From Arabidopsis thaliana (Eukaryota; Streptophyta; Magnoliopsida; Brassicales; Brassicaceae), in NCBI RefSeq assembly GCF_000001735.4, contig NC_003070.9:26149971-26213970 (forward strand): a DNA stretch of 64,000 nucleotides, read 5' to 3'. Below the pieces are notes generated by a model. The model worked only from the letters and a program-made list of their open reading frames with translations, was not told where the DNA came from and did no database searches. How positions within the stretch are numbered: the stretch's first letter is position 1; each line of letters begins with the position of its first letter. Made by a program: the position numbers and the translations under genes. Below, one piece after another: positions 1-11,800 of the stretch.

Positions 1-950
1 GATGAAGGAAGCTCTACTAGGCTTGAGCATTCACTTAGATTCAATGTCTTGAGATTAATGAGATTTCCAATAGATAAAGGAAGCTCCACTAAGCTTGAGC
101 ATCCACTTAGATCCAATTTCTTGAGATTAATGAGATTCCCAATAGATGAAGGAAGCTCTACTAGGCTTGAGCATTCACTAAGATACAGTTCCTGGAGATT
201 AATGAGATTCCCAATAGATGAAGGAAGCTCTACTAGGCTTGAGCATTCACTTAGATTCAATGTCTTGAGATTAATGAGATTCCCAATAGATGAAGGAAGC
301 TCTACTAGGCTTGAGCATTCACTAAGATACAGTTCCTGGAGATTAATGAGATTCCCAATAGATAAAGGAAGCTCCACTAAGCTTGAGCATCCACTTAGAT
401 CCAATTTCTTGAGATTAATGAGATTCCCAATAGATGAAGGAAGCTCCACTAAGCTTGAGCATCCACTTAGATTCAATAACTTGAGATTAATGAGATTTCC
501 AATAGATGAAGGAATCTCCACTAGGCTTGAAATTCTTTTTAGGTATAGTATCTTGAGACTAATGAGATTTCCAATAGATGACGGAAGCTCCAGTAAACTT
601 GAACATCCGTGGAAATAAAAAGCCTCGAGATTAATGAGATTTCCGATAGATGAGGGAAGCTCCACTAGGCTTGAGCATCCCATGAGATCCAATCTCGGGA
701 GATTAATGAGATTTCCGATAGATGAGGGAAGCTCCACTAGGCTTGAGCATCCCATGAGATCCAATCTCGGGAGAGTAATGAGATTTCCAATAGATGAGGG
801 AAGCTTCAATAGGCTTGAGCAACCTTGTATATCTAAGCTCTTGATATTAGTAGCATTCCCAATAGAGGAAGGAAGCTCTATCAAACTTGAGCAATCGGAA
901 AGAACCATTTCTAGGAGATTAATGGCTGTTGAGAGATTAGGAAGCTCTTT
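1..950 (-). repeat. 72-bp tandem array encoding 24-residue LRRs
   Basis: The array repeats every 72 bp with no slippage, at positions 1, 73, 145, 217, 289, 361, 433, 505, 577, 649, 721, 793 and 865, then fades near 937. On the minus strand each unit reads as a plant LRR of the type IGNLINLKTLNLSECSSL followed by VELPSS. It is the LRR-coding exon of the TNL, not separate satellite DNA, and it continues past the left edge. The plus-strand frame is also open for much of the array; this is a side effect of repeat composition. Confidence 0.95.
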
Positions 951-3404
951 CAAATGACTAGAATAACGTAAATCCATCACCTTGAGATTGACAAGCGGCT
1001 GTAATGACCAAAAGAAAAAAATGCAACACAAGAGAACAACTTAAATGCCATTTAAAGGCTAAAATCATGTTTTTTCATCTTTATTTTTGAAACTAACAAT
1101 TTTATACAAAAATAGAAATTAAAATAAAATAAATTTCATAAAAGAATGGTAAATGCTTACTTGAATTCCTTCCCACAGTTTCTCGAGCTCACTGTGTTTC
1201 AATATTATCTTGACAAGAAACTTCAGATTAAACTTAGAAGGCAAACTTGTCATCGGATAGTAATCCCAATGTAGAATTCTAAGTTTTGGAGGTAGATAGT
1301 TTAGACCTTGTGGCAAGTGCAATCTTCCATAAGAATTTTCATCGAATCTAAAAAATTGAAGATTAGACATTCCTTCAAAAACTCTATCACTTATATTTAG
1401 TTCGTCCATGCTCCAATAAACTTCGAAATTTATGCCTATAACACTTTCACTTCCCTAATAAAATACACAAATATAAAAGTAAAGGTGGTTAGTAATCAAA
1501 CGTATTAAATTTGTATATGAGTAAAGGAACTGAAGGATAAATGACAACTTACTGTATGACTAGTAAGTACTTCACAAATCTCCTTTCCATCAACTAGAAA
1601 TTGACGTTTCCCAGGTTCATAAACGGATTGGTTACGAACAATTTCTCTACCCAATTGAACTAGTAGATTATGCATCGGTTGAGTTAAATCCTCGGATATG
1701 AGAGATCTTTGAACTAAGACCTGAAGCCCTCGCTGCACGTTTGAGAATTTGTGACGAAGAGTATCTTCAAAGGTATGATCAATGCCTTCGTCGTTAAAAA
1801 AACATGCTATATGGAGAAACAAATCTTTGTCTTCGTCGTCCAAGACATCGTAACTAAATTTTAAAATGCTCCCTATTTCTCCGTCAAGGCGAATCCGTAA
1901 CCTTGGTAGTTCCCCTTTCCAATCTTCCTTGGACATTCCCCGGAAATGAGAACCCATAACCCTAAGTCCCAAAGGGAGATTACCAGCAAGTCTTGTAACT
2001 TTCGTAGCAAGCTTCTCGAAACCATCATCAGGGGAATCATGACCAAAAGCATGGATGCAGAAGATTTGAAGAGCCTCATGATCTGGTGGAAAATCCACAT
2101 TGTAAATATGTTTGATCTGAAACGCCTTCAAAAGTTGTTGATCTTGTGTTGTGATGATAATACGAGATCCAGGACCGAGGCATACCGCCTTTGGCATGGC
2201 AAGTAATTGTACTAATTGATCCACCCCATCAAGAACAATAAGCACTTTCTTTCCCATCACAAAGTTTTGCGCAGTTCCTAACTGATGAATCTTGATATCC
2301 TCTTGGTTAATCAATTGAGCTAGAAATTGCTGCTCTAATTGCAACTTCACATCGTGATCATCAGAACAAATTGGTCTTGTATAACTTGGTTTGAATTTCA
2401 TGAAAACACTCATTTGAAAACCATCAGAGATTTGATTATGTAGAACTCTAGCAATAGTGCTCTTACCAATTCCAGAAGGACCTGAAATACCAACCGTCCT
2501 CCTTTCATCTGTTGAATCGAGGCAAAGCAACTGTTTCATCTTTTCTATATGAGCTTTCATCCCAATCAAACCTTCAAACCCACTGAACGGTGAGGAATTA
2601 ATCAATCTTTTGGAAATTTCAATGGCAATTTCTTCAATCATGGCAGCTTCATTTTCCCTACCAAAAAAAACACAGAGAGGATTAGTACATTTTCCTCTAA
2701 TGTGTTGAAAGATTAAGAGCAAAGTAGACGAACCAGTTTCTTGAATCGTAACCAGCAATTGTAGCAACCTCCTCAAAAGCTTGTCTCCATCTCATAATAT
2801 TCTCCTTTGTTCTACCCTTACAAGTTTTCTGAAAGACAGCTCCAAATTCTCCGGTAAGCTTCTTAACATGGGATGGATCAACTTCATAGAAAATGGCAAA
2901 CACTGTTAGACCAAACTCTTTCTTGCATTTCATAATCTCCACCAATTCTTCAAGACACCACTTTGAAGAAGCATAGTTCCTCGAGAGCAGAACAATTGCG
3001 ATCTTAGATTCTCTAATGGCCTTAATGAGTTCAGGACCGATGGATTCTCCTCTCCTAATCTCATTATCGATGAACGGAGTGATTCCTTTTCTCCGAAACT
3101 CCTTTTGAATGTGACTGAGAAAGTTTCTGCGAACGTCATCCCCACGGAAGCTTGGAAATACATGGTGAGTCCCGGTGCAAGACAAAGATGATGGAGGAGA
3201 AGTTGAAGAAGACGGATGAGATGTTGAAGAAGACAACGTAGATGGAGGAGATGTTGAAGACGCCAAAGACGATGGAGGAGATGTAGAAGAAGAACCCACA
3301 TCTTCGTTTTCTTGATGGATTCTCAACTTTCTAAGAAAGATGAAGAAGCCTATTGCAAAAGCAGCAGCAACAATGGTAAGGAAAAAAGAAGAATCCATTA
3401 GCAT
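1..3404 (-). CDS. TIR-NBS-LRR (TNL) disease-resistance receptor, cut by left window edge
   Basis: Intracellular immune receptor, probably At1g69550. Visible exons on the minus strand: 2734-3404 (TIR), 1553-2657 (NB-ARC), 1161-1454 (first LRR part) and 998 running off the left edge (LRR array). All three junctions keep phase; the last reads EGIQ|PLVNLKVMDL, the usual TNL form. The protein opens with a hydrophobic segment (about residues 6-25), then a Ser/Pro/Thr-rich linker (37-75), then the TIR domain (about 80-223) with SFRGDD and WCLEELVEI, which carries the expected NADase glutamate. NB-ARC shows the P-loop GPSGIGKST, kinase-2 VLIVLDGVDQ, GSRIIITTQD, GNLPLGL and an MHD-like MHNLL with Asn for Asp, as in several TNLs. 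The N-terminal anchor suggests a membrane-tethered receptor (inference). The C-terminus is outside the window. MDSSFF, two codons later, is an alternative start. Confidence 0.93.
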
Positions 3405-6400
3405 AAGACTGAGAGAGGATCAAGATCAACAGAGATTTTTTACTTCTCAGCAAAGCTATACGAAGGATGAATGAACAAAGATGGATTTGTGATACATTAT
3501 TGAACACATTATCTTGACTCCATTGACTCAACGCTACAGTAAGTCAATAGCAAGCTTCACGGATGTTTACTTTTGTGTGGTCGACAAGGAATTGAGAAAA
3601 AAATATAATGTATATAGATCAGATTAATACGTTATGGGCTCAATGGGCTTGTATAATTAATGGACTATCTAATTATGCTAAGCCTTTTAATGAAAAAAAG
3701 TATAACAAAAGGAGGGGTTTTGGATTTTGGTACATTGGTTTCGATGAAATCAATCCAGAATGTGGCGAACCGGTTTACCATTGTGGATGAGAACCGGAAT
3801 CTGAACCGGTTCGTAGAATCTTGTTCGTTCTCTTCTTCTCGTATAAACAATTGATGAAAACTGAAATACATTTTAGAAGCGGATCGGAGTCGTTGATCAC
3901 GCTGGAGTCTATTCGGGAACCTACGATGAGGATTACGTCGCTTCTGTTGGTTGCAGCGCTGAAGGAATTTGTAGAGAAAATCAATTGCGGAAGAGGAAGG
4001 AGAGAAGCAGCAACGATGAGGATGATGATAAACACTATGGGCTTTTAATGTGTAATGTATGCTTTTAGGCCCAAAATAACCCAATAATAGACACTAGGAT
4101 TTATTTATCAAAGTGTAACATTATGGGCTTTTATGTGTAATGTGTGCCGTAATGTATTTTTTCTTATTTGCGATGAGAGTACATCATATTTGAATGACAA
4201 ATTGATTTCGATGCGATTTGAGTGTGGTTAGAAAACCAAATTACCAAATTAGTCTAGTTATATTATTTTTTGTATTTTCAATTTACATAATAATATAAAA
4301 CAGTACTTGAATTTAATTTATAATATAAAACATTACTTGAATATTTGAAAAGCAATACATAAATATCACAGAGAAATTAATTAGTAAAATTAGAATTAAT
4401 TTTTGTGTTTAAAATGAAAGAAACTAATAATGGTAATTAATTAATATTGTTTAAATTAATAAGAAAGAAAATTAGTCTCATTGAAGGACTTTGCTCAGCC
4501 TCTTTGCTTAAACTTATTCTCCTTATGCTTCTTCAATTTTTGGTACGGATTATCAGCTTGCTTATTCCAACAATTTATTCACAATTTCATGCAAATATCT
4601 ATTGCCGATCGAATACTGAAACTTTGGAATGTTGTCGGTAAAAATTATAACCTCTCTAGACCAGGTTGAAAAAAATGTTGCAAAAAAATGTATAATCTAG
4701 GTGAAAACTTTAAAGAAGGCTAAAATTTCTTGCTCCTTTACGTGACAACTCATATACGTAGTTCTGTATTTGAATGTAATGAATGAGGCCACAACATCTA
4801 TAGTGTTGATTGAAGGTACGGTTTTACATTTTTTGTTGGTTGTGTTGGTGATGATTTGAGGAGAAAAAGGTTATAAAATTTCCCAAAATAGAGCAATGGG
4901 GCTATGATAATAGACAGGTCATTATATTTAGGGAATTCGTTTCCCATATTTGAGAGATTGTTACTATTTGGTTAGCTTTCACATCATGAGGTTTTTGTTG
5001 ACTCTAAGAACAGTGAGTCTTCTTCGTGTACATGTCCACATTGTTTTTAAAAAAATCCTCCTGTTTCAGTCTCTTGTTCATTTATGCGATCATCACTTGT
5101 TTTCCTGTTTTAATGTCCAATCCACCATGTTGTATAGTTTTTTCGGTCGGTTCGAAATCATCCTAAACCAAAAGCAGGTTGAATCCAATCAAATGAAACG
5201 TACTAAACTCGATTTTAGCGAAAGCTAGTTGAAAACTCTTAACTTTAAGTATAAAAACTTACAAGACACTTTTGTAACCTATGGAATTTGGGAACTCTAA
5301 ACTAGTCTATGAAGTTTGTAGAATAATTCCATAGTTTTGTTTTTTAAAATCTCCGTATTATATTTTGATGAGGCTTTGTGCCTAGTAAGACCCAAAGCTA
5401 GTCTATTAAACTAGCTATTGCCTATGTTGGCTATGTCACTATGTGCTCCGAAATGATCGATGTATAATTGAGCAATGTGCGTGTGTTTAGGTATAGTAAA
5501 ATGAGGAGCAGAGCATGCACGTACGTGTTGTTGAATTGATGGAACATGGTACGCTATAAAATCAGTTCGTGGTGTCGCATATTTGAAAATGAACCACAGT
5601 AGACTCGCAAAACATTTCTCTGTTGATATGAATTGGATCCTATGCATTAATTTCTGAATCTGTTTCCTTTCCCGACATTATATATTGTATATGTTCCACA
5701 TTTAAAACTGAAAATTCAATTCTAATAATTCTATCCCCTACAGTTATTGAAACAGACGTCACCAAAAAAATCAACACCTTTTTTTAATGGCTTTTTATAA
5801 ACGAACCCCGAAAACTTGTAAAAATAAAATAAAAAATACTTGTTAACTTAAATAAGTAGATAACATATACTTTTTTTTCTTTTCAAATGATAACAAAATA
5901 AAAGTGAAGGTAATTGGGTTGGGTGTAGATATCCTTAATTAACCTGCTAATGGTTAGTGTTACTTTGTTAGTGCGTATCTTTGAAAAAGTAACTATCCAT
6001 TCTCACATCTACTGTATGACACAAATTTAGTGTAAATTAAGAAAGTATATATTCAAAGTTATTGACCAAGAAAAAAGGACCATAGGAAATGTTGAGTTAA
6101 TCTCTGCAGATGGACCGTACAAGTCTGCAGCAAATACTCTGAATCTGAGATAATGTATTCCTCTGCCAATTGATATCTTTTTGGTCAAATAAATACATCT
6201 ACGTTATGCTTAAAGTCTCACCAAACCTAGGTATTTCCTTTGTATATATGGGATAATATATGTTTCGTATATGCATTTATAGCTGCACAATTAATTAATA
6301 ATAAAAAAAGAAATACTTTACATTCTTTTTTAAAATTGCATTATGGTGTTATGAATATTCATATTGCGACAGAAATTCTAACGATAATAACTTAATAAGT

Positions 6401-7784
6401 CTAGCCGATCCCTTAAAAAAATGATTTATAACAGCGAATTCTGCGACATATGGTTGGATAGTTAATTTTAAAATCAGTAAATGGTAGAATTGATATGGCA
6501 ACAAGTAGTCAAGACTATATGAAAAACGGACTCGTTTGGGAAGATCATTAACATTCACATTATGAAGAGACCGGCTATGTACGTAGAAAGAGGGTTTCAT
6601 ATAAACCATCAAAATGTCGAGAGTGAGAGATAAATGGGGATTGGTGAAAAGACATGTGAAGTGTGCGTGAGAGATATAATTGTGGTTAGAAAATAAAAGA
6701 CGCAAGAGTCAAATCAAATGTATGCTTTGAGCCTTTTTGGCTGTTATAGTTGGGACTACTTCAGATGTTTAGTTTCATCCTCATTACTATTTCCAATTTT
6801 CGGTAGCAACCAACAACAACAACAAAATCATTAATTATTTTTTTAAAAAAAAAAGATTCTGTAAATTGTAGGTTTCTTTGTAAAGGAAAAACAAATAAAC
6901 AACCAATTTGTGATGGTTTAGTGGTTAATTCAAATTGGTTGTGAGATAGAATTCAAAACTTTGATAATGCATGAGCAGTGACCACTATGAATGTATTAAA
7001 TGACAAGAATACCTAACGCTTAATTCATATGTATCAAGCGGAAAATAGTTAAAACTTGGGGTGAAATCGCCTTGTTACTTGAACAAAAAAGAAAAAGAAG
7101 AAGATCATATTCATAGTTCGAAATTCAAACAAGATAATACCAAGATTTTGTTTGGCAAGCAATCGTAGAATAATATGATGTTTTGTTTGGGGCAACAAAG
7201 AACAAAAGCAGTTGAACTAAAAAAAAAGATGTTTACGGATGTTTAACAACTTTTCATCTCTCTCCACTTTTCCAAACACATCTCCACTGCTCACAACGTA
7301 GGAAACGTGTTCCCTGTCCTTTACTCTTTCTCTGTCCTAGCATTTTTATTTATTTCTTTCATCTCTATACGTTTCCACATTCCTAGTTTTTTCAAAATTA
7401 AGTAGTGACAATTATTGTGAAAATGTTATTGGATTTTATTGTAAATGTAGATTATAGCTATTTGGTTATAACTTAAACCAGAGATAATAATACTATTTAT
7501 ACAATAATCCTAAATTAAAATATCTAGAATGTAAATTAAACTGAGTGTTGAAAACAATTTACAATGCATAAATACAAATGTATAGAAATATATATCAGCT
7601 TTCAAATCAGTCCGTGACAGTCCATGAACCTTTTAACAGTTGTATAACAGCATTTTGTCAGAAAACAAGGTCACAACATATACATACACGCACATAGCTT
7701 AGAGCCATACGTAATAATATCACACAAATATCAATTATGATGTTCAAAGTCATATTTAATATTTGCTCTTCTCCTCCAATGAGG
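3405..7784. other. Intergenic, TNL promoter to MYB105 promoter
   Basis: The TNL and the MYB gene are divergent, so this holds both promoters. At 3640-4130 there is a patch with TGGGCT/AGGCCC elements, AACCGG repeats and a short direct repeat (see findings). The rest is AT-rich with short ORFs only, none with recognisable similarity. Confidence 0.6.
3514..3529. promoter_or_regulatory. Paired W-box cores upstream of the TNL
   Basis: TTGACT occurs at 3514-3519 and again at 3524-3529, about 110-125 bp upstream of the TNL start codon. WRKY factors bind TTGAC[C/T], and closely paired W-boxes are common in immune-receptor promoters. The sites are seen; the regulation is inferred. Confidence 0.45.
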
Positions 7785-8936
7785 ATGGAGATGGTGCATG
7801 CTGACGTGGCGTCTCTCTCCATAACACCTTGCTTCCCGTCTTCTTTGTCTTCGTCCTCACATCATCACTATAACCAACAACAACATTGTATCATGTCGGA
7901 AGATCAACACCATTCGATGGATCAGACCACTTCATCGGACTACTTCTCTTTAAATATCGACAATGCTCAACATCTCCGTAGCTACTACACAAGTCATAGA
8001 GAAGAAGACATGAACCCTAATCTAAGTGATTACAGTAATTGCAACAAGAAAGACACAACAGTCTATAGAAGCTGTGGACACTCGTCAAAAGCTTCGGTGT
8101 CTAGAGGACATTGGAGACCAGCTGAAGATACTAAGCTCAAAGAACTAGTCGCCGTCTACGGTCCACAAAACTGGAACCTCATAGCTGAGAAGCTCCAAGG
8201 AAGATCCGGTACGTTAATTCTGTCACTTGATTAAGCTTTTACAAGATTCACGTTCTTGAGATTTTGGGTGTTAATGTTGAGCAGGGAAAAGCTGTAGGCT
8301 TCGATGGTTTAACCAACTAGACCCAAGGATAAATAGAAGAGCCTTCACTGAGGAAGAAGAAGAGAGGCTAATGCAAGCTCATAGGCTTTATGGTAACAAA
8401 TGGGCGATGATAGCGAGGCTTTTCCCTGGTAGGACTGATAATTCTGTGAAGAACCATTGGCATGTTATAATGGCTCGCAAGTTTAGGGAACAATCTTCTT
8501 CTTACCGTAGGAGGAAGACGATGGTTTCTCTTAAGCCACTCATTAACCCTAATCCTCACATTTTCAATGATTTTGACCCTACCCGGTTAGCTTTGACCCA
8601 CCTTGCTAGTAGTGACCATAAGCAGCTTATGTTACCAGTTCCTTGCTTCCCAGGTTTGAGTTTTTGTGTTCTCTTTTCTTTCAGTTTTTAATTCCATATC
8701 ATTTCTTAATTTTCTTCCATTTTTTGTACTATTTAGGTTATGATCATGAAAATGAGAGTCCATTAATGGTGGATATGTTCGAAACCCAAATGATGGTTGG
8801 CGATTACATTGCATGGACACAAGAGGCAACTACATTCGATTTCTTAAACCAAACCGGGAAGAGTGAGATATTTGAAAGAATCAATGAGGAGAAGAAACCA
8901 CCATTTTTCGATTTTCTTGGGTTGGGGACGGTGTGA
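7785..8936 (+). CDS. MYB105: R2R3-MYB transcription factor MYB105 (LOF2)
   Basis: Nuclear DNA-binding protein of R2R3-MYB subgroup 21. LOF1/LOF2 act in organ boundaries, lateral organ separation and axillary meristems (established for the family). Exons: 7785-8208, 8285-8653, 8737-8936, giving 330 residues. R2 (about 107-157) has the regular Trp pattern [25 protein letters not shown]3 (about 158-208) reads [32 protein letters not shown]. Intron 1 splits R2 at [10 protein letters not shown], the conserved plant MYB position. The N-terminus is rich in Ser, His and Gln. Three in-frame ATGs lie at 7737, 7779 and 7785. I chose 7785 ([10 protein letters not shown]) because it gives the length I recall for this protein; the upstream starts add 2 or 16 residues. 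Confidence 0.93.
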
Positions 8937-11800
8937 TCATCATCGATCATGAACAAGACTGGCTTGAGTTAGTTAACAAAAGTTATGAGATGATTTGAGT
9001 CCTTGTCGATGTAGTTATGTTGCGTTAATAATTGTAGATTAAATGTTGTTGTCCTTAGTCACATGCAACATTCCTTACCCCGTGTTAATTAGCACGTACA
9101 TATATACCACTCGTTGGTTAAAATCAATGCTTTCATTTATGTAGATGCCAAATTGTCTCACCTTTACCAAAATTGATTTGAAGTGTAAAACATTTGTACC
9201 ACTTTATAGTTCTAACTAACTCTTATCTTATATGAAAATGTCAGATTCCGTCATTAATGTCCAAAAATTGTATGGAGTGAGAGTAACAACATGCTTCGTA
9301 TATGAAGAGGAAGGTGACATATGTTAAAACAGGGACGATGATGTGGATATAAGAAACGACAAAGAACGATAGAGAAGTCAAATTAAAAGGAATAATGTAC
9401 TACATTGTATTTATTTGGAGTATGCAGAAGTTTAATAACAACATGCGATATTGATGAGGTTGCAAGATTCAGGCACAGATTCTGCAACAGAAAGTCCAAA
9501 CATCCACTCTTTAATATTCTCACACCCATTGCATTTTTTTATTCTCTCCAAAGCAAAAACATATTTTCATTTCATTGCCCCTTACTTATGCGTCTCATCG
9601 ACCTCATGTCACCCACATGGCCCCTTCTCCTAGTTATTGTTCATTGTAATAATCATTTGATTTGTATCATGATACTATTTGTATACGTCATTGTAGTTTT
9701 AGTCCAGCTTAACACATTTCTATGACTAAATCGAAATAATTGATTGATTTATGAAATTAAGATTAAATTTATGTAATACCGTTTTTCACTAAACACTTCC
9801 CGTTGTTAATTGTTTTTTTTTAAGGTTCCATAAGATCCACAAGAAAAGGATAAAACGGTAAGGAGTGTGCAATGTGCACCACTTAAAATCTATTGCTATT
9901 CCAGGCTTAGGCCCATTCTCGGACCCAATTTCAGTTTTGTTTGGAAGTGTTTCAACTTTTTCTTTTTTTATGTTAACCGATGTGATTCAATTTCTCGAGC
10001 GAGAGAGTACCAATATAGAATGAATATCTCAATTTTGTTTCTAATTTATTAGATGTTCTTAAAACGATAAGTGAAAAGCAATAACGTATATATTGGTTGA
10101 TTAAAATTTAAATCAAAACGTCGAAAACAGATAAGTGTTGAAGTAAATATCAAACCAAAACCTCTATCAAAGGAACATTCATGTTAATGTAGTTCCTTAT
10201 GTAATCCAATAATTAAATATTCATGACTTTTTCTTTTTCTTTTATTATTCAAAAAGAAAACAATTTTTTCTGTTTGTTTCCTTAAAAAAGCTGAACTACT
10301 TTACGAGAACATATACGTATGGTCCAGGTGAAAGCTGAGTGGCCTCCTACAAAGTCTACCTAACTTTATTCCTTTCTTTCACATTTAAGAAATCTATTTC
10401 ATAACTTTAGTCTTTAGTCGTATGATAATAATGATTCCAGTTAATAAATCATTTGCAATTTTTATGATGACTAGACCTTGGTAACGAATTTTCCAAAACC
10501 CTTCTATATGTTTGAGCTACCGATGTTGCGTATGGTTTTAAGTATTTGCTCTCCAAGTACATTTCTATTCTTTATTCTTTCTCTCCACTCGAGCACCTCA
10601 AACTTTTGTGTTCCTTCGGTATCCATTGTTAAAAATGAGAACTCACCAACAACTTAGAACAGTCTTCCGGTTTGGGAAAAGAACATGCGTAGCCTCCCTG
10701 CTTATTCTTTAAACGTAACTGGATTTTAAGCTTTTTGTGCAGCTAAAAGAACCAGTCTTTATGGACCTTTAATTTTCACATATTTGTAGAGCTCAAAAAC
10801 AAATAAAACATTTATTTACTTTTTGTGGAAGAATAGTATATGAGATCAACTATATAACATGAACTTGGGTTGCCTCTCAAAATGTGATATGCTATAATTC
10901 TATTAAATTATTAGACAATCGAAAGATTTAAATGCTGACAGTTTAACAAGTAATATTTTTGTTGTTTTAAAGTTTTGTAATCTGCATTTAAGTCTCATTT
11001 GAAAGGACATTATATTTACGTTTCATGATCATGGAAGACTCGAAAGTATTAACAAAGATTGGTGTCAAATCTCAAATGATTATGATCCAAATCTTGGAAT
11101 TACATGGTTATAAAAATAGGTATAGAGCAACAAGCTAAGTATCCATACTAATAAGTAGAAACATTACAACATATCAAGTAATAATCAAAATGAGTAGTAT
11201 AAAAGATTAGTGAAGGTGCAAAAAGAATGGAAAAAGACATTGGAAAAAAAAGAATAATTGCTTTTTAGAAAAAGTGACTTTTATGCTCTTCTTTTAGCTT
11301 TTTTTCAGTGCCAGTGGTTGGATTCTTCTCTTTAATCCAAATATGAAAGTGAAAGATGCTCTGCTTTCTTTGGTTTCATATTCCTCTTTTCTTATCTCTT
11401 ATCTTAGATTAGTTTGACCCATTTACACTAAGTACCAAAATCGTACAAGCTAATAGTCTGGTACCTCATGCTCATCTGACATGTATTTACCAGAGAGGAC
11501 AATTTGGAGTTGAGATAATATTTATCTCATGATTCATGGGCAAAAACGTAATTGTAAGTTCAAGATAGATCACGTAGATATTAATCTAAAGGTTTATATA
11601 TGTTGCAACTTCATCACACAATGGAGAGAAATATCTACAGCTCCAAAAATATCTCTGTTTGTGTACAACAGTAAATACTATATCTACTCTTAGTTCCAAA
11701 CAACAAAACTATCTACACAGCTTTGCCTTCTTCCACAAGGTAACAATTAGCCAAACTCAAATCTCTCAGTTCATGAATATATATCTATATTAGTGTCTGA
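8937..11800. other. Intergenic between MYB105 and CDF5 (convergent 3' ends)
   Basis: AT-rich sequence with no ORF that looks coding. It must hold the MYB105 3'UTR at the left and the CDF5 3'UTR at the right. The start of the antisense lncRNA FLORE is also expected near the right end. I see no repeats worth naming. Confidence 0.6.
11646..11654 (+). promoter_or_regulatory. Evening-element match near the CDF5 3' end
   Basis: AAAATATCT matches the evening element exactly, with a one-mismatch copy (GAAATATCT) about 18 bp upstream. It lies just past the CDF5 stop codon, where the promoter of the antisense transcript would be. The sequence match is direct; the role is inference. Confidence 0.35.

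Noticed and set aside
49-957. Long plus-strand ORFs with a repeated MRFPIDEGSS protein
   Set aside because: They are antisense to the LRR exon. The minus frame gives canonical LRRs joined by good splice sites; the plus frame is open only because the 72-bp unit lacks stops in it.
1873-2206. ORFs within the NB-ARC exon on both strands
   Set aside because: Shadows of the NB-ARC coding frame, which carries all expected motifs.
3665-4084. 139-codon minus-strand ORF
   Set aside because: No recognisable domain, overlapping ORFs on the other strand, and promoter-like motifs inside; not supported as a gene.
6349-6705. 118-codon minus-strand ORF
   Set aside because: AT-rich, biased composition, no domain, no splice or promoter context.
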